Origin: Dickeya fangzhongdai | GTDB lineage: Bacteria; Pseudomonadota; Gammaproteobacteria; Enterobacterales; Enterobacteriaceae | Assembly (NCBI RefSeq): GCF_002812485.1 | Contig: NZ_CP025003.1 | Span: forward strand, 3,658,001 to 3,722,000 | Length of the DNA stretch: 64,000 nt | Direction: 5' to 3' | Part shown: positions 1 through 10,149 of the stretch, one piece after another | Numbering within the stretch: the stretch's first letter is position 1 | How the letters are laid out: every line of letters begins with the position of its first letter | Made by a program: the position numbers and the translations under genes | Notes under the pieces: generated by a model | Told to the model about the DNA's origin: nothing | The model's input: the letters and a program-made list of their open reading frames with translations, nothing else | Database searches by the model: none

Positions 1-95
1 ACGTGCTCATCCGGGGCGCGGCATTGTACAAATTTTATAACACCCGCGCTACCTCAGCCGCATTTTTTACCGGGGAAGGCGGTGTTTCGCCAGAA
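1..95. other. intergenic tail after ndk
   Basis: This short stretch lies downstream of ndk. No coding sequence is visible in it. In related enterobacteria rlmN follows ndk in the same direction, so it probably holds the ndk-rlmN spacer. That is inference, because the neighbour is outside the window. Confidence 0.4.
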
Positions 96-527
96 TTAGC
101 GGGTACGCGGGAAAACTTCGTCCGCGCTGAAGAAATAAGCGATTTCACGCTCGGCGGACTCTACGGAATCAGAGCCGTGCACCGCGTTTTCGGTGAAGCT
201 GTCGGCGTAATCCGCACGCAGCGTGCCAGCCAGTGCGTTGGCCGGGTTGGTGGCGCCCATGATATCGCGGTTACGCTGCACCGCGTTTTCGGCCTGCAGT
301 ACCTGAACCATGATCGGACCGGAGGTCATGAAATCCACCAGACCGTCAAAGAACGGTTTGCCCTGATGCTCGGCGTAGAAACCTTCCGCCTGCTCACGGC
401 TCAGGTGCAGCATTTTAGAAGCAATAATAGTGAAACCCGCGCTTTCAAAACGGGCGTAAATCGCGCCGATTGCGTTTTTGGCAACTGCGTTCGGTTTGAT
501 AATAGAGAAGGTACGTTCTACCGTCAT
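96..527 (-). CDS. ndk: nucleoside diphosphate kinase
   Basis: Ndk transfers the terminal phosphate between nucleoside triphosphates and diphosphates through a phospho-histidine and balances cytoplasmic NTP and dNTP pools. The 143-residue product has the family length and begins [15 protein letters not shown]. The active-site histidine lies in the NAVHGSDS segment near the C-terminus. An in-frame Met seven codons upstream is less likely, since the family starts at MTVERT. In E. coli pbpC and yfhM lie between ndk and sseA. Here the two genes are separated by only about 280 bp, so those genes are absent from this position. Confidence 0.96.
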   Translation of the reverse strand: MTVERTFSIIKPNAVAKNAIGAIYARFESAGFTIIASKMLHLSREQAEGFYAEHQGKPFFDGLVDFMTSGPIMVQVLQAENAVQRNRDIMGATNPANALAGTLRADYADSFTENAVHGSDSVESAEREIAYFFSADEVFPRTR

Positions 528-808
528 ATTGGCCTCATCCAACAACATTCAGTAACAGCCGGTTTGATAAAATTATAATACCAGCCAGTGTAAAGTGGCG
601 CAGATTATAGAGGCACCGCCATGACTTTCCCATCGGGAAAATAACATTTTCGTAAAAAAAATTTATCCTGATTACCCATACGTATATAACAGGATTGATC
701 CAGACGCGGCGTTAACGTCAGACGTCTTGCCCGGGTCAAAAAAATTCCAGACAATGCAATATCTTGTCTCATTCGGGGCCGAAGAACCGGCCCACACGGG
801 GAGGTTTT
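528..808. other. ndk-sseA divergent intergenic region
   Basis: These 281 bases hold the divergent upstream regions of ndk (minus) and sseA (plus). A GGGGAGG ribosome binding site sits at about 798-804, just before the sseA ATG at 809. Nothing else in it is recognisable. A long minus-strand reading frame crossing here is the shadow of sseA. Confidence 0.5.
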
Positions 809-1663
809 ATGTCCACATCCGCCGCCGGACTGTTTGTTAGCGCGTCCTGGCTGAACGACCATCGCCACGATGCTGATATCGCCCTGATTGACGCCCGCAT
901 GTTGCCGCCGGGCAATGATACGCGCGATATCGCCGCCGAATACCGGGCGGAGCATCTGCCGGGCGCCGTCTTTTTCGATATCGAATCCCTTTCCGACCAT
1001 CAGACCCCGCTGCCGCACATGATGCCGGACATCGCCGCCTTTGCCGACGCGCTGGGCAAACTGGGGCTGAACGAGCAGCAGCATCTGGTGATTTACGATG
1101 AAGGCAACCTGTTTTCCGCGCCGCGCGCCTGGTGGATGCTGCGGCTGGCAGGCGCTGCCCGCATCTCGATCCTGAGCGGCGGTCTGGCGGGCTGGAAGCA
1201 GCAAGGGCTGCCGCTGGAACAGGGCGACGTCTCGCCGACCGCCCAGGTGTTTCACGCCCGGACGCCCGCCGCCGGCGCCATTCGTTCGCTGGATGACGTG
1301 CTGACCCTGTGTCAAACCGGCGACGAGCAGATTGTCGATGCCCGCCCCGCTCCCCGTTTTCTCGGCGAGGTGGACGAACCGCGGCCGGGGCTGCGCTGCG
1401 GTCATATTCCGGGGAGTTTCAACGTTCCGTGGAACTTGCTGGTTGAGAGCGGCGCGCTGAAGCCGACAGACGAGCTGGCCGCTATCTTTCATCAGGCCGG
1501 CGTCGACATCCGCCGCCCGATTGTCGCCAGCTGCGGCTCCGGCGTGACGGCATCGGTGGTGATGCTGGCGCTGTTTGTGCTCAACGCGCCGCAGGTTTCG
1601 CTCTATGACGGTTCGTGGAGCGAATGGGGCGCACGGGACGACGTGCCCGTCGTCACCGGGTGA
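809..1663 (+). CDS. sseA: 3-mercaptopyruvate sulfurtransferase
   Basis: A cytoplasmic two-domain rhodanese-family enzyme that transfers sulfur from 3-mercaptopyruvate to thiol acceptors or cyanide. It has 284 residues, close to the 281 of E. coli SseA. The N-terminal rhodanese domain covers about residues 5-145 and the catalytic C-terminal domain about 160-280. The active-site loop CGSGVTA has its Cys near residue 242; the SGV(T/S) loop form is typical of mercaptopyruvate rather than thiosulfate sulfurtransferases. The start at 809 is chosen because GGGGAGG lies just upstream, and an ATG 45 bases earlier lacks a site. It converges on sseB across a shared terminator. Confidence 0.95.
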   Translation: MSTSAAGLFVSASWLNDHRHDADIALIDARMLPPGNDTRDIAAEYRAEHLPGAVFFDIESLSDHQTPLPHMMPDIAAFADALGKLGLNEQQHLVIYDEGNLFSAPRAWWMLRLAGAARISILSGGLAGWKQQGLPLEQGDVSPTAQVFHARTPAAGAIRSLDDVLTLCQTGDEQIVDARPAPRFLGEVDEPRPGLRCGHIPGSFNVPWNLLVESGALKPTDELAAIFHQAGVDIRRPIVASCGSGVTASVVMLALFVLNAPQVSLYDGSWSEWGARDDVPVVTG

Positions 1664-1672
1664 TTCGCCGGT

Positions 1673-1715
1673 AAAAAAAACGGCACAGGGCAAATCCGCC
1701 CGTGCCGTTTTTTTA
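1673..1715. terminator. bidirectional terminator sseA/sseB
   Basis: A GC-rich stem, with arms around CGGCAC and GTGCCG near 1680-1707 and one bulged base, is flanked by eight As on the left and seven Ts on the right. It can therefore terminate both convergent genes. Confidence 0.85.
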
Positions 1716-1743
1716 TTCGTTTCGTTCCGCCTTTAGCCGTGAG

Positions 1744-2541
1744 CTATGCCTGGCCGCTATTCTTGAACTCGCGCAGGAAACTGCCCCATTTCCGCTCGTA
1801 AAACGGCGTGGTATGGCGAATCAGGAAGTGGCTGATGCCGGGTTGCTCATTGCTCACCAGACAGAGATCGATCGGACGATCGTCCGGCTGGGTATCGGTC
1901 GCCACCGATCCGGCCGCCTGAATCAACTCGTCTAAGTCGTCGCCATCAGCATCCAGACCGATCAGCAGGTGCGGCTGCTCTTCATCCGGCTCCTGAATCT
2001 GCGCCAAAAACGCCCGTTTTACGTTACGGTGTTTGCTGAACAGTTGGGTCAGAGAATCGATCATCTGCGCCGGCATCTCGGCCGGAATACCGATTTTCAG
2101 TTCGGTGCCGCCATCCAGAATGTGCTGCTGCACCAGACTACTGCCCTCGCCGGACAACAAGTGCTCGATCTCCTGCGGCAGAAATTCTTTGCCATACGGC
2201 AGCTTGGGGTTCAGAAACAGCGTTGCGCCACGGGTGATATCAAACAGCGTTCTGACCGGCAGCGCCAGAAACGCCTGCTCGTCGGTCACCGCCAGTTGCA
2301 GCGCCTCCAGCGACGAGAAGAACGGAATCGCGGAATGGCCGTCCGGTTTTTCCCAGTGCTGCAACTGCAGCCCGCTGCCTGCCTGCAGGCTGCCTTCGCC
2401 AAACGTTTGGTCTTCTTCGCTGTGGCCCAGCACATACACCGTGGCCTCCAGCAGTTCGCTGAAAAACTCGGGCCGGTGCGCCGGTTCCGATGCGGCCAGC
2501 TTTAACACCTCTTCCAGCCGATTGTGGGGTGAAAACTCCAT
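1744..2541 (-). CDS. sseB: SseB family protein (enhanced serine sensitivity)
   Basis: This is a 265-residue cytoplasmic protein of the SseB family, named in E. coli for serine sensitivity on overexpression; its biochemical role is not settled. The family N-terminal region (FSPHNRLEEVLKLAA) and the C-terminal domain ending in an FYERKWGSFL-like segment are both present. The start at 2541 is preferred over an ATG four codons upstream because GAGGAG lies at the right distance before it. Its position next to sseA and pepB matches the E. coli order. Confidence 0.9.
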   Translation of the reverse strand: MEFSPHNRLEEVLKLAASEPAHRPEFFSELLEATVYVLGHSEEDQTFGEGSLQAGSGLQLQHWEKPDGHSAIPFFSSLEALQLAVTDEQAFLALPVRTLFDITRGATLFLNPKLPYGKEFLPQEIEHLLSGEGSSLVQQHILDGGTELKIGIPAEMPAQMIDSLTQLFSKHRNVKRAFLAQIQEPDEEQPHLLIGLDADGDDLDELIQAAGSVATDTQPDDRPIDLCLVSNEQPGISHFLIRHTTPFYERKWGSFLREFKNSGQA

Positions 2542-3028
2542 AACTCTCCTCAACGCTTAACGCTAGCAGTAAGCACAACACCAGGGGGAAAGCATTGTCC
2601 TTGTTGCAGCTTGCTGACACGCCTTGTAAGTGCAGGATGAAAGGGCTTTCTGGCGTCCAAAACTGTGCTGAGGCGAGCGACTTCGCCGGATGCGCGGCAG
2701 GGACGCCGCGCAAGCCCGTGCCGCGTCTGACAAAAACGCGAAAAGCGTTTTTGAACAGCGTTTACGCTGGCCCGCAGGGCGAGCCACAGCATGTGGCGAG
2801 TCAACGCGTCACGGGCGGTCCGAACAGCGAAGGCGAACACCGAAGGTACCGCATCAGCGGCACAGTTTAGCCACCAGCCAGTGGTCAAGGAGAGGCGGCG
2901 TCTGAGCCTCTCCTTGTCGTGCGTGCGATGTAATAACAAAGAAACTACGCCGTTTATCCCGCACGAAACCATTCACTGCTCAAACAAACATCATTGTTCA
3001 TAAGACAACACTGCTGTTTGTTAACAGC
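2542..3028. other. structured 487-bp intergenic block
   Basis: No recognisable gene lies between sseB and pepB. The block is GC-rich and several short frames are open at once in both directions without ribosome binding sites, which argues against a real protein. Two perfect hairpins are visible. One has 9-bp arms at 2731-2739 and 2745-2753, the other 10-bp arms at 2887-2896 and 2906-2915. The pepB end of the block is AT-richer. It may be a dispersed non-coding repeat or a structured RNA; this cannot be decided from one copy. Confidence 0.5.
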
Positions 3029-4324
3029 TCAACCCGCTTTGCTTAGCAGGAAGTCGGCCAGCGTGCGCACGCCCAGACCGGTTGCGCCGGCAGACCACTG
3101 TTCTACCGCCGACTTGCGGTAGGTGGCGGAACAGTCAATATGCAGCCAGCCTTGCTGATAGTTTTTCACAAAGTGAGACAGAAACGCCGCCGCCGTACTG
3201 GCGCCCGCGGTATGCGCCGCGCCGGCCACGTTATTCAGCTCGGCGAAGTTGGACGGCAAATGCTGGCGGTGGAATTCTTCCAGCGGCAGGCGCCAGAACG
3301 GTTCGCCTTCACGGCGGGCGCTGTCCATCAGTGAATCGATCATCGCGTCGTCGAAACTGAACAGCGCGTGATAATCATTGCCCAGCGCGGTTTTGGCGGC
3401 GCCGGTCAGGGTCGCGCAGTCAACAATCCACTGCGGGTTCTGTTCAGACGCGTCAATCAGGCCGTCAGCCAGCACCAGACGCCCTTCGGCATCGGTATTC
3501 ATCACTTCGACGGTTTTACCGTTGCGATAGCGGATGATATCGCCCAGACGGAACGAATTGCCGCTCACCATGTTGTCGGCGCAGCACAGGTACAGTTTCA
3601 CGCGTTGCTGCAGGCCGCGGGCCGCCGCCAGCGCCAGTGCGCCGGTCACCGTCGCCGCACCGCCCATATCGGACTTCATGGAATCCATGAAGCTGCTGCC
3701 TTTCAGGCTGTAGCCGCCGGTATCAAAGGTGATGCCTTTACCGACCAGACAGGCCAGCACCGGCGCATCCGCCTTGCCGCTCGGGTTATAATCCAGCGCC
3801 AGCAATACCGGCGAACGTTCGGAACCACGCCCTACCGTGTGCAGGCCGGCATAGTTCTGCTCACGCAGATCCTCGCCTTTGGTAATGCGGTAAGAAATCG
3901 CCTCGCCCGCCACGCTGCACAGCAGGTCGATAGCGCGGGTCGCTAGCTGTTCCGGCCCCAGATCTTCCGCCGGCAGGTTGATGGTGTCGCGCACCCAGTC
4001 AACGATCTTCAGACGACGATCCAGCTCCTGCCGCTGCGCGTCCGCCAGTGTCGCCCACTCCACCGCGCGTTTGCCTTTCGGACCGCGATATCCCTGCCAG
4101 AACGCCCAGCTGCTTTCCAGATCCCAGCCTTCACCGGCCAGTTTGACGTGTTTAATGCCCTGCCCGTCGATTTTGCGGGCCGCGCGCTGGATGACGGTCA
4201 GCGGTTTATCGCCGGACAGATGAATGGTAAATCCCTGCTCATTGGCGGTTAACGAGGCTTTCTCACCCCAGCGGGCGTCCGCTGGCTGATGGGAAAGCGT
4301 AATCAGCATCGCTTCAGTTGTCAT
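3029..4324 (-). CDS. pepB: peptidase B, leucyl aminopeptidase family
   Basis: A cytoplasmic broad-specificity dinuclear-metal aminopeptidase of family M17. At 431 residues it is near the 427 of E. coli PepB. The catalytic and metal-binding signature NTDAEGRL is present near residue 277, preceded by the [14 protein letters not shown] segment that supplies metal and substrate ligands. The N-terminal domain (about 1-150) is the shorter PepB type rather than that of PepA. It follows iscX on the same strand after a terminator, so it is probably transcribed separately from the isc operon. Confidence 0.94.
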   Translation of the reverse strand: MTTEAMLITLSHQPADARWGEKASLTANEQGFTIHLSGDKPLTVIQRAARKIDGQGIKHVKLAGEGWDLESSWAFWQGYRGPKGKRAVEWATLADAQRQELDRRLKIVDWVRDTINLPAEDLGPEQLATRAIDLLCSVAGEAISYRITKGEDLREQNYAGLHTVGRGSERSPVLLALDYNPSGKADAPVLACLVGKGITFDTGGYSLKGSSFMDSMKSDMGGAATVTGALALAAARGLQQRVKLYLCCADNMVSGNSFRLGDIIRYRNGKTVEVMNTDAEGRLVLADGLIDASEQNPQWIVDCATLTGAAKTALGNDYHALFSFDDAMIDSLMDSARREGEPFWRLPLEEFHRQHLPSNFAELNNVAGAAHTAGASTAAAFLSHFVKNYQQGWLHIDCSATYRKSAVEQWSAGATGLGVRTLADFLLSKAG

Positions 4325-4374
4325 ACATCTACTCCAGATTGGGCCTGATTATCATCAGCCCATTATCGCCATGA

Positions 4375-4412
4375 TAAAAAAGAGAAAACGGGCCGCCTCA
4401 AGGCAGCCCGTT
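4375..4412 (-). terminator. terminator at the end of the isc operon
   Basis: An imperfect stem (AACGGG pairing with CCCGTT, 4387-4412) is followed on the minus strand by a T-rich run of about ten bases. It lies 11 bases beyond the iscX stop and separates the isc operon from pepB. Confidence 0.8.
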
Positions 4413-4423
4413 GACCAGTTTGG

Positions 4424-4624
4424 TTATTCGGCTTCGTCCAGCCACACCAGCAGGATCGCTTCCAGGATTTTTTCGTTAGAGGCTTCCGGCTCGTCGTCAA
4501 ACTCATCCAGTTCGCAAATCCAGCGGTGCAAATCGGTGAAACGCACGGTCTTCGGATCGACATCAGGATAGAGATCGTACAGCGCTTCGCCGATTTCACG
4601 GCTATCGGTCCACTTCAGTCCCAT
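4424..4624 (-). CDS. iscX: Fe-S cluster assembly protein IscX
   Basis: IscX is a small acidic protein that binds IscS and iron and modulates Fe-S assembly. The 66-residue product begins [20 protein letters not shown], matches the family over its full length and has the acidic LDEFDDEPE segment. An upstream Met five codons earlier is ignored because the family starts at MGLKW. It is the last gene of iscRSUA-hscBA-fdx-iscX, 11 bp downstream of fdx and followed by a terminator. Confidence 0.95.
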   Translation of the reverse strand: MGLKWTDSREIGEALYDLYPDVDPKTVRFTDLHRWICELDEFDDEPEASNEKILEAILLVWLDEAE

Positions 4625-4635
4625 GACTCCCCCTA

Positions 4636-4971
4636 TCAATGCTCGCGTGCGTGGTTAATGGTATAACGCGGAATTTCCACCACCAGATCTTCATCGGCGA
4701 CGCGCGCCTGGCAGCCCAGACGGCTTTCCGGTTCCAGCCCCCAGGCTTTATCCAGCATGTCGTCTTCGTCTTCGGTGCTTTCCGCCAACGAATCAAATCC
4801 TTCACGGACGATACAGTGACAGGTGGTGCAGGCACAGGATTTTTCGCAAGCGTGCTCAATCTCGATGCCATTGCGCAACGCCACGTTCAGAATAGTTTCA
4901 CCACTGCTCGCTTCCAGAACTGCCCCTTCCGGACACAAGTCCTGATGCGGCAGAAAAACAATCTTGGGCAT
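4636..4971 (-). CDS. fdx: ISC system [2Fe-2S] ferredoxin
   Basis: Adrenodoxin-type ferredoxin that supplies electrons during Fe-S cluster assembly on IscU. It has 111 residues. The four cluster ligands fall at Cys42, Cys48, Cys51 and Cys87 (segments [11 protein letters not shown] and RLGCQ), the same positions as in E. coli Fdx. The start MPKIVFLPH at 4971 lies one base after the hscA stop, indicating translational coupling. A longer in-frame extension into hscA is not plausible. Confidence 0.97.
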   Translation of the reverse strand: MPKIVFLPHQDLCPEGAVLEASSGETILNVALRNGIEIEHACEKSCACTTCHCIVREGFDSLAESTEDEDDMLDKAWGLEPESRLGCQARVADEDLVVEIPRYTINHAREH

Positions 4972-4972
4972 G

Positions 4973-6823
4973 TTATACCTCGTCCACGGAATGCCCCGCC
5001 AGTGCGCGGCGGATAGACTCATCCATACGGCGGGCAGCGAATTCCTGGGTTTGTTGATCTAATGTTTTAATCGCGGCCTCAATGGCTGAGGCGTCGGTTT
5101 CCTGCGCGGCCTGTTGCAGTTGAAGGCTGGCGACGTCGATCGCGGCTCGCTCTTCGTCGTTCAACAAGGCGGCATCCGTCGCCAGCGCGCTATTGAGGCT
5201 TTCCAGCACGCGCGCCGCTTCCACGCGCTGCTCGGCCAGCAGACGCGCGCCGATGTCGCTCTGCGCGTTCTGCATGGAATCGGTAATCATGGCGGCGATC
5301 TCGTCGTCGCTCAAACCGTAGGACGGCTTCACCTGGATGGAGGCTTCCACCCCGGTGGATTTTTCCATCGCGGTCACGCTCAGCAACCCGTCGGCGTCCA
5401 CCTGGAACGTCACCCGGATATGCGCGCCGCCGGCAGGCATCGGCGGGATGCCGCGCAGCGTGAAACGCCCCAGCGAACGGCAATCCTGCACCAGCTCACG
5501 CTCGCCCTGCAACACATGGATCATCATCGCGGTCTGGCCGTCCTTGAAGGTGGTGAATTCCTGCGCGCGCGCCGCCGGGATGGTGGTATTGCGCGGAATA
5601 ACTTTCTCGACCAGCCCGCCCATGGTTTCCAACCCCAGCGACAGCGGAATCACGTCCAGCAGCAGCATTTCGCTGTCGGGCTTGTTGCCCACCAGAATAT
5701 CGGCCTGAATCGCGGCGCCGATAGCCACCACCTTGTCCGGATCGATAGACGTCAGCGGCGTGCGGCCGAAGAATTCGCCTACCTGCTCACGCACCAGCGG
5801 CACACGGGTGGAGCCGCCGACCATTACCACCTCTTTCACCTCATCCGCGTCAACGCCGGCGTCTTTCAGCGTGCGACGGCAGGACAACAGCGTGCGTTTC
5901 ACCAGCGGCGCAATCAGCGTGTTGAACTGCTCGCGGGTGATGTCGCCTTGCCAGCCCGCCACCGATACCGGCACGGTTTGTGCGTCGCTCAAGGCAATCT
6001 TGGTCTGTATGGCGGTATTGAGCAGCACCTGCTGCAATTGATGATCGTCTCGGGCCGTGATCCCGGCCTGCTCGCGAATCCACTCGACCAGCAAGTGGTC
6101 GAAATCATCGCCGCCCAGCGCGGAGTCGCCGCCGGTGGCCAGCACTTCAAACACGCCGCGGCTAAGACGCAGAATAGAGATGTCGAAAGTGCCGCCGCCC
6201 AGATCATACACGGCGATCACGCCTTCCTGGCCGGAATCCAGCCCGTAGGCAATCGCCGCCGCGGTAGGTTCGTTAAGCAAGCGCAACACATGCAGACCGG
6301 CCAGCCGGGCCGCGTCTTTGGTGCCCTGACGCTGGGCGTCGTCAAAATAGGCCGGTACGGTGATCACCACCCCGTCAGGCAGCCCATTCAGCGCCTCTTC
6401 GGCACGCCGGGTCAGCGCCGTCAGGATATCGGCCGACACCTGAATCGGGTTGCGCGGGCCGGCGGCGGTCTGCAACACCGGCAGGCCATTTTCACTGGCT
6501 TCAAACCGATAAGGCAAATGGGGATAGCGCTGACGGATATCGGAGAGCGAGCGTCCCATCAGCCGCTTGACGGAACTGACGGTGTTTACCGGGTCGGCCG
6601 CCGCCTGCTGGCGCGCTTCCCAACCAACGGTCAGCCCGTCGGCATGGTAGTGGACGACAGACGGCAACAGATCGCGTCCGTCATGATCGGGCAGCGTTTG
6701 CGTCTCACCGCTGCGGACGGTGGCGACCAGGGAATGGGTGGTCCCCAGATCAATCCCGACGGCCAGACGACGCTGATGCGGCGCCGCACTCAGCCCCGGC
6801 TCACTGATTTGTAATAAGGCCAT
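4973..6823 (-). CDS. hscA: Hsp70-class chaperone HscA
   Basis: A specialised Hsp70 ATPase that, with HscB, releases Fe-S clusters from IscU by binding its LPPVK motif. At 616 residues it is full length. The nucleotide-binding domain (about 1-400) carries [12 protein letters not shown] near residue 24, the [11 protein letters not shown] phosphate loop and the GGSTRVP segment. The substrate-binding domain and helical lid follow to the C-terminus. It lies between hscB and fdx. A long reading frame on the opposite strand (5114-6814) is a shadow. Confidence 0.97.
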   Translation of the reverse strand: MALLQISEPGLSAAPHQRRLAVGIDLGTTHSLVATVRSGETQTLPDHDGRDLLPSVVHYHADGLTVGWEARQQAAADPVNTVSSVKRLMGRSLSDIRQRYPHLPYRFEASENGLPVLQTAAGPRNPIQVSADILTALTRRAEEALNGLPDGVVITVPAYFDDAQRQGTKDAARLAGLHVLRLLNEPTAAAIAYGLDSGQEGVIAVYDLGGGTFDISILRLSRGVFEVLATGGDSALGGDDFDHLLVEWIREQAGITARDDHQLQQVLLNTAIQTKIALSDAQTVPVSVAGWQGDITREQFNTLIAPLVKRTLLSCRRTLKDAGVDADEVKEVVMVGGSTRVPLVREQVGEFFGRTPLTSIDPDKVVAIGAAIQADILVGNKPDSEMLLLDVIPLSLGLETMGGLVEKVIPRNTTIPAARAQEFTTFKDGQTAMMIHVLQGERELVQDCRSLGRFTLRGIPPMPAGGAHIRVTFQVDADGLLSVTAMEKSTGVEASIQVKPSYGLSDDEIAAMITDSMQNAQSDIGARLLAEQRVEAARVLESLNSALATDAALLNDEERAAIDVASLQLQQAAQETDASAIEAAIKTLDQQTQEFAARRMDESIRRALAGHSVDEV

Positions 6824-6901
6824 ATTGAGCTTCCATCAATTGGCGGGCGGGCGACGATACGGCCATATGGCCAACGACGGTCCCGCCGGATTGAATTTTA
6901 C

Positions 6902-7420
6902 TTATCGTTCCAGCAATTGTTCTTCGAGTTGTTCAACCTGCTGCCGGAGTCGATCAAAAAAGCGCAGTTTACGTAACGTATCCGCCGCATCCGGCCAGAA
7001 TTCTTCATCCAGTTCGCGCTGCATTTGCTCGCTGCGCTGACGGATCATCCCATTCAGACGCTGTGCAAATGCCGCCAATGCGATTTCCGCATCCGGACGA
7101 CGTTCAATCTCGTCCAACTCTTCGCGCAGTTCCATCTGCTCCATCAGGAATGCGGTGTCATGAAGCGTATGCTGCTCGTTGCTTAAATCAAAACCGTGCA
7201 AAGATAACATATACTCCGCGCGTTTCAGCGGATGTTTCAGCGCCTGATAGGCATTATTGATGGTCGCAGCCTGTTGTAACGCCATCATGCGTTCACGTTC
7301 CGGGCTGGCGGCGAAGCGGTCGGGATGAAACTGGCGCTGCAGTTCCTGAAACCGGGAAGCAAGCAGGCTGCCATCCACGTTATAGCGAATCGGCAGCCCG
7401 AATAAAGTAAAGTAATCCAT
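6902..7420 (-). CDS. hscB: J-domain co-chaperone HscB
   Basis: HscB delivers IscU to HscA and stimulates its ATPase. The 172-residue protein begins [16 protein letters not shown]. Its J-domain (about 1-75) contains the essential HPD tripeptide in RQFHPDRF, and a C-terminal three-helix IscU-binding domain follows. An upstream Met eight codons earlier is rejected because the family starts at MDYFTLF. The gap of about 80 bp to hscA holds no gene. Confidence 0.96.
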   Translation of the reverse strand: MDYFTLFGLPIRYNVDGSLLASRFQELQRQFHPDRFAASPERERMMALQQAATINNAYQALKHPLKRAEYMLSLHGFDLSNEQHTLHDTAFLMEQMELREELDEIERRPDAEIALAAFAQRLNGMIRQRSEQMQRELDEEFWPDAADTLRKLRFFDRLRQQVEQLEEQLLER

Positions 7421-7517
7421 AGTGTGCTCTGAGTTCGCAGACAATCAATGCGCGCCCGCCGCTTTACATGCCGGAGCACACAAAGCGGCGGGAGTCGGTC
7501 AACAGGCCGACCGGCGG

Positions 7518-7841
7518 TCAGACGTTAAAGCTTTCGCCGCAACCGCACTCGCTGGAAACGTTAGGGTTATTGAATTTGAAGCCTTCGTTCAGCCCTTCCT
7601 TGACGAAATCCAGTTCGGTGCCGTCAAGGTAGACCAGGCTTTTGCCATCAATAATGACCTTCACGCCCTTGTCTTCAAACACCACATCATCGGTGTTCAG
7701 TTCATCAACAAATTCCAGCACATACGCCATACCGGAACAACCGGATGTTCTCACACCCAGACGCAGGCCGATGCCTTTGCCGCGATTGACCATAAAGGCA
7801 TTGACGCGTTGCGCAGCGCTGTCGCTCAGGGAAATCGACAT
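7518..7841 (-). CDS. iscA: Fe-S assembly A-type protein IscA
   Basis: An A-type carrier that binds iron or a Fe-S cluster and passes it to apo-proteins. The 107-residue product has the three conserved cysteines at Cys35 ([10 protein letters not shown]) and in the C-terminal CGCGESF. It lies 25 bp downstream of iscU. A spacer of about 97 bp separates it from hscB, as in other isc operons. Confidence 0.97.
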   Translation of the reverse strand: MSISLSDSAAQRVNAFMVNRGKGIGLRLGVRTSGCSGMAYVLEFVDELNTDDVVFEDKGVKVIIDGKSLVYLDGTELDFVKEGLNEGFKFNNPNVSSECGCGESFNV

Positions 7842-7866
7842 AGCAAACCTCTAATTCATCTGCCCG

Positions 7867-8250
7867 TTATTTGTCGCGTTTGCTCTTGTAATCGGCGATG
7901 GCGGCCTTGATGGCGTCTTCAGCCAAAATCGAGCAGTGGATTTTCACCGGCGGCAGTTCCAGTTCTTCGGCGATCTGGGTGTTTTTAATGGATTCGGCTT
8001 CGTTCAGGCTCTTGCCCTTCACCCACTCGGTCACCAGCGAGCTGGAGGCGATAGCGGAACCGCAACCGTAGGTTTTGAAGCGGGCATCTTCGATGATTCC
8101 CTGCTCGTTAACCTTAATCTGCAGCTTCATGACGTCGCCGCAGGCCGGTGCGCCTACCATACCGCTGCCGATGCTCGGATCCGACGAATCAAACGAGCCG
8201 ACGTTGCGCGGGTTTTCATAGTGATCAATTACTTTTTCGCTGTAAGCCAT
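7867..8250 (-). CDS. iscU: Fe-S cluster scaffold IscU
   Basis: Scaffold on which [2Fe-2S] clusters are built from IscS sulfur and iron. It has 127 residues. The three ligand cysteines are in the GAPACGDVM, YGCGSAIASS and KIHCSILAED segments, and the HscA-recognition motif LPPVK is intact. It follows iscS after 24 bp. Confidence 0.98.
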   Translation of the reverse strand: MAYSEKVIDHYENPRNVGSFDSSDPSIGSGMVGAPACGDVMKLQIKVNEQGIIEDARFKTYGCGSAIASSSLVTEWVKGKSLNEAESIKNTQIAEELELPPVKIHCSILAEDAIKAAIADYKSKRDK

Positions 8251-8274
8251 AATATACGTCCTGATTCCTGCGAA

Positions 8275-9489
8275 TTAATGATGCGCCCATTCGATGCTGC
8301 CGATATCCACGCCCTGCTTGAACATTTCCCACAGCGGAGACAAGTCGCGCAGGCGGCCGATGGATTTGCGAACCAGATCGATGGTGTAGTCAATTTCTTC
8401 TTCAGTAGTGAAGCGGCCCAGTGAGAAACGGATGGAACTGTGCGCCAGTTCATCGTTCATCCCCAGCGCGCGCAGCACATAGGAAGGCTCCAGGCTGGCG
8501 GAAGTACAGGCCGAGCCGGAAGACACCGCCAGATCTTTCAACGCCATGATCAGCGATTCGCCTTCCACGTAGTTGAAGCTGACGTTCAGGATATTCGGCG
8601 CGCCCTGTTCCAGGTCGCCGTTCAGGTATACTTCCTCGATATCGTTGATACCGTTCCACAGGCGATCGCGCAGGCTACGCAGGCGTGCCGCTTCTTCCGC
8701 CATTTCTTCTTTGGCGATGCGGTAGGCTTCGCCCATGCCCACGATCTGGTGCACCGGCAGGGTGCCGGAACGCATGCCGCGCTCGTGGCCGCCGCCGTGC
8801 ATCTGCGCTTCGATGCGCACGCGCGGCTTGCGACGCACATACAGCGCGCCAATCCCTTTCGGGCCGTAAATCTTGTGGCCGGAGAAGGACATCAGGTCGA
8901 CTTTCAACTGGCTGAGGTCAATCGGCAGTTTACCCACGCTCTGGGTCGCGTCGACATGGAAAATGATGCCGCGGCTACGGCACATTTCGCCGATAGCGGC
9001 GATATCCTGCACCACGCCGATTTCGTTGTTCACATGCATAATGGACACCACGATGGTGTCATCGCGCATGGCGGCTTCCAGCTCTTTCAAGTCGATGATG
9101 CCGTTACGCTGCGGCGCCAGATAAGTCACTTCAAACCCTTCGCGCTCCAGCTGGCGGCAGGTATCCAGCACGGCTTTGTGTTCCGTCTTGCTGGTGATGA
9201 TGTGCTTGCCTTTCTTCTGGTAGAAGTTCGCCGCGCCCTTGATAGCCAGGTTGTCGGACTCGGTGGCGCCGGAAGTAAAAACGATCTCACGCGGATCCGC
9301 GCCGACCAGTTCGGCAATCTGGTTACGAGCGATATCCACCGCCTCTTCCGCCTGCCAGCCAAAACGGTGGGAGCGGGAAGCGGGGTTGCCGAACGTGCCG
9401 TCCAGGGTCAGAAACTGCATCATTTTTTCAGCCACGCGCGGATCGACCGGCGTCGTGGCGGAATAATCCAGATAAATCGGTAACTTCAT
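8275..9489 (-). CDS. iscS: cysteine desulfurase IscS
   Basis: A PLP-dependent class V aminotransferase-fold enzyme that converts cysteine to alanine and a protein-bound persulfide for Fe-S clusters and tRNA thiolation. It has 404 residues, as in E. coli. The PLP lysine lies in [12 protein letters not shown] and the persulfide-forming cysteine in [14 protein letters not shown]. It begins [14 protein letters not shown] and follows iscR after 57 bp. Confidence 0.98.
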   Translation of the reverse strand: MKLPIYLDYSATTPVDPRVAEKMMQFLTLDGTFGNPASRSHRFGWQAEEAVDIARNQIAELVGADPREIVFTSGATESDNLAIKGAANFYQKKGKHIITSKTEHKAVLDTCRQLEREGFEVTYLAPQRNGIIDLKELEAAMRDDTIVVSIMHVNNEIGVVQDIAAIGEMCRSRGIIFHVDATQSVGKLPIDLSQLKVDLMSFSGHKIYGPKGIGALYVRRKPRVRIEAQMHGGGHERGMRSGTLPVHQIVGMGEAYRIAKEEMAEEAARLRSLRDRLWNGINDIEEVYLNGDLEQGAPNILNVSFNYVEGESLIMALKDLAVSSGSACTSASLEPSYVLRALGMNDELAHSSIRFSLGRFTTEEEIDYTIDLVRKSIGRLRDLSPLWEMFKQGVDIGSIEWAHH

Positions 9490-9546
9490 TGCTCTTAAAC
9501 TCCGTACATCACTTCAAAACGTTCAAGGCGTTTTGTTCTTTTTTTT

Positions 9547-10041
9547 TCAGGCACGCAAGTTGACGTTAATGGTTTCTTGTATGCGTCCGTTGGCGGTACG
9601 ACGCACGTCAGCATCCTGACGATCCGCGACGTCCAGAATCTCTTTGTTATTAACCAGTTCATCCAGGGTGATGTTGTTGAGGAACTCGCTGATGCGGTCG
9701 CTCAGATCGCGCCACAGCGTATGGGTCAGACAGCGATCGCCGCCCTGACACCCTTCTTTCCCCTGGCAGCGGGTGGCGTCCACGGATTCATCCACGGCGG
9801 AGATGACCGAACCGACAGCGATTTCGGCGGCATCTTTACCCAACAAATAGCCGCCGCCCGGGCCACGCACGCTGGCAACCAACCCATGCTTGCGCAGGCG
9901 AGAAAACAGCTGTTCCAGATAAGAAAGCGAAATACCCTGACGTTCAGAGATGTCAGCCAGTGGAACCGGGCCTTCTTTTGAATGCAGCGCCACATCGAGC
10001 ATGGCGGTAACGGCGTAGCGGCCTTTAGATGTCAGTCTCAT
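9547..10041 (-). CDS. iscR: Rrf2-family [2Fe-2S] regulator IscR
   Basis: Transcription factor that represses the isc operon when it carries a [2Fe-2S] cluster. The 164-residue protein has an N-terminal winged helix ([20 protein letters not shown]) and the three cluster cysteines in [14 protein letters not shown]. It is the first gene of the isc operon. Two IscR-type operators directly upstream (10125-10174) indicate autoregulation. Confidence 0.97.
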   Translation of the reverse strand: MRLTSKGRYAVTAMLDVALHSKEGPVPLADISERQGISLSYLEQLFSRLRKHGLVASVRGPGGGYLLGKDAAEIAVGSVISAVDESVDATRCQGKEGCQGGDRCLTHTLWRDLSDRISEFLNNITLDELVNNKEILDVADRQDADVRRTANGRIQETINVNLRA

Positions 10042-10067
10042 GTTAATGGTATCCGTAAGATAAACAT

Positions 10068-10096
10068 GTATTATTAAGACAAGTATTATGAGTCAA
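10068..10096 (-). promoter_or_regulatory. candidate sigma70 promoter of iscR
   Basis: On the minus strand TTGACT (10091-10096) is followed after 17 bp by TAATAC (10068-10073), which places the start about 20 bases upstream of the iscR ATG. The -35 is good and the -10 weak. The assignment is inferred from spacing alone. Confidence 0.4.
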
Positions 10097-10124
10097 TCAT
10101 ACATAGCACAGTCATGAGTCTGAC

Positions 10125-10149
10125 ATTCCCGAGTGTTTCAGTCAACTAT
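10125..10149 (-). promoter_or_regulatory. IscR type 1 operator, proximal
   Basis: On the minus strand this 25-bp element starts ATAGTTGACT and ends ACTCGGGAAT. It is nearly identical to the E. coli iscR operator in the same place. It lies about 85-110 bp upstream of the iscR start codon. Confidence 0.75.

Noticed and set aside
605-1693. A 362-codon minus-strand frame
   Set aside because: Complement of sseA running through its terminator; no start signal and no family motif.
2550-2972. A 140-codon minus-strand frame between sseB and pepB
   Set aside because: Several overlapping frames are open in the same block, with hairpins inside and no ribosome binding site. Treated as non-coding.
5114-6814. 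A 566-codon open frame on the plus strand
   Set aside because: It is the antisense shadow of hscA. It has no ribosome binding site or family motif, and hscA is unmistakable on the other strand.
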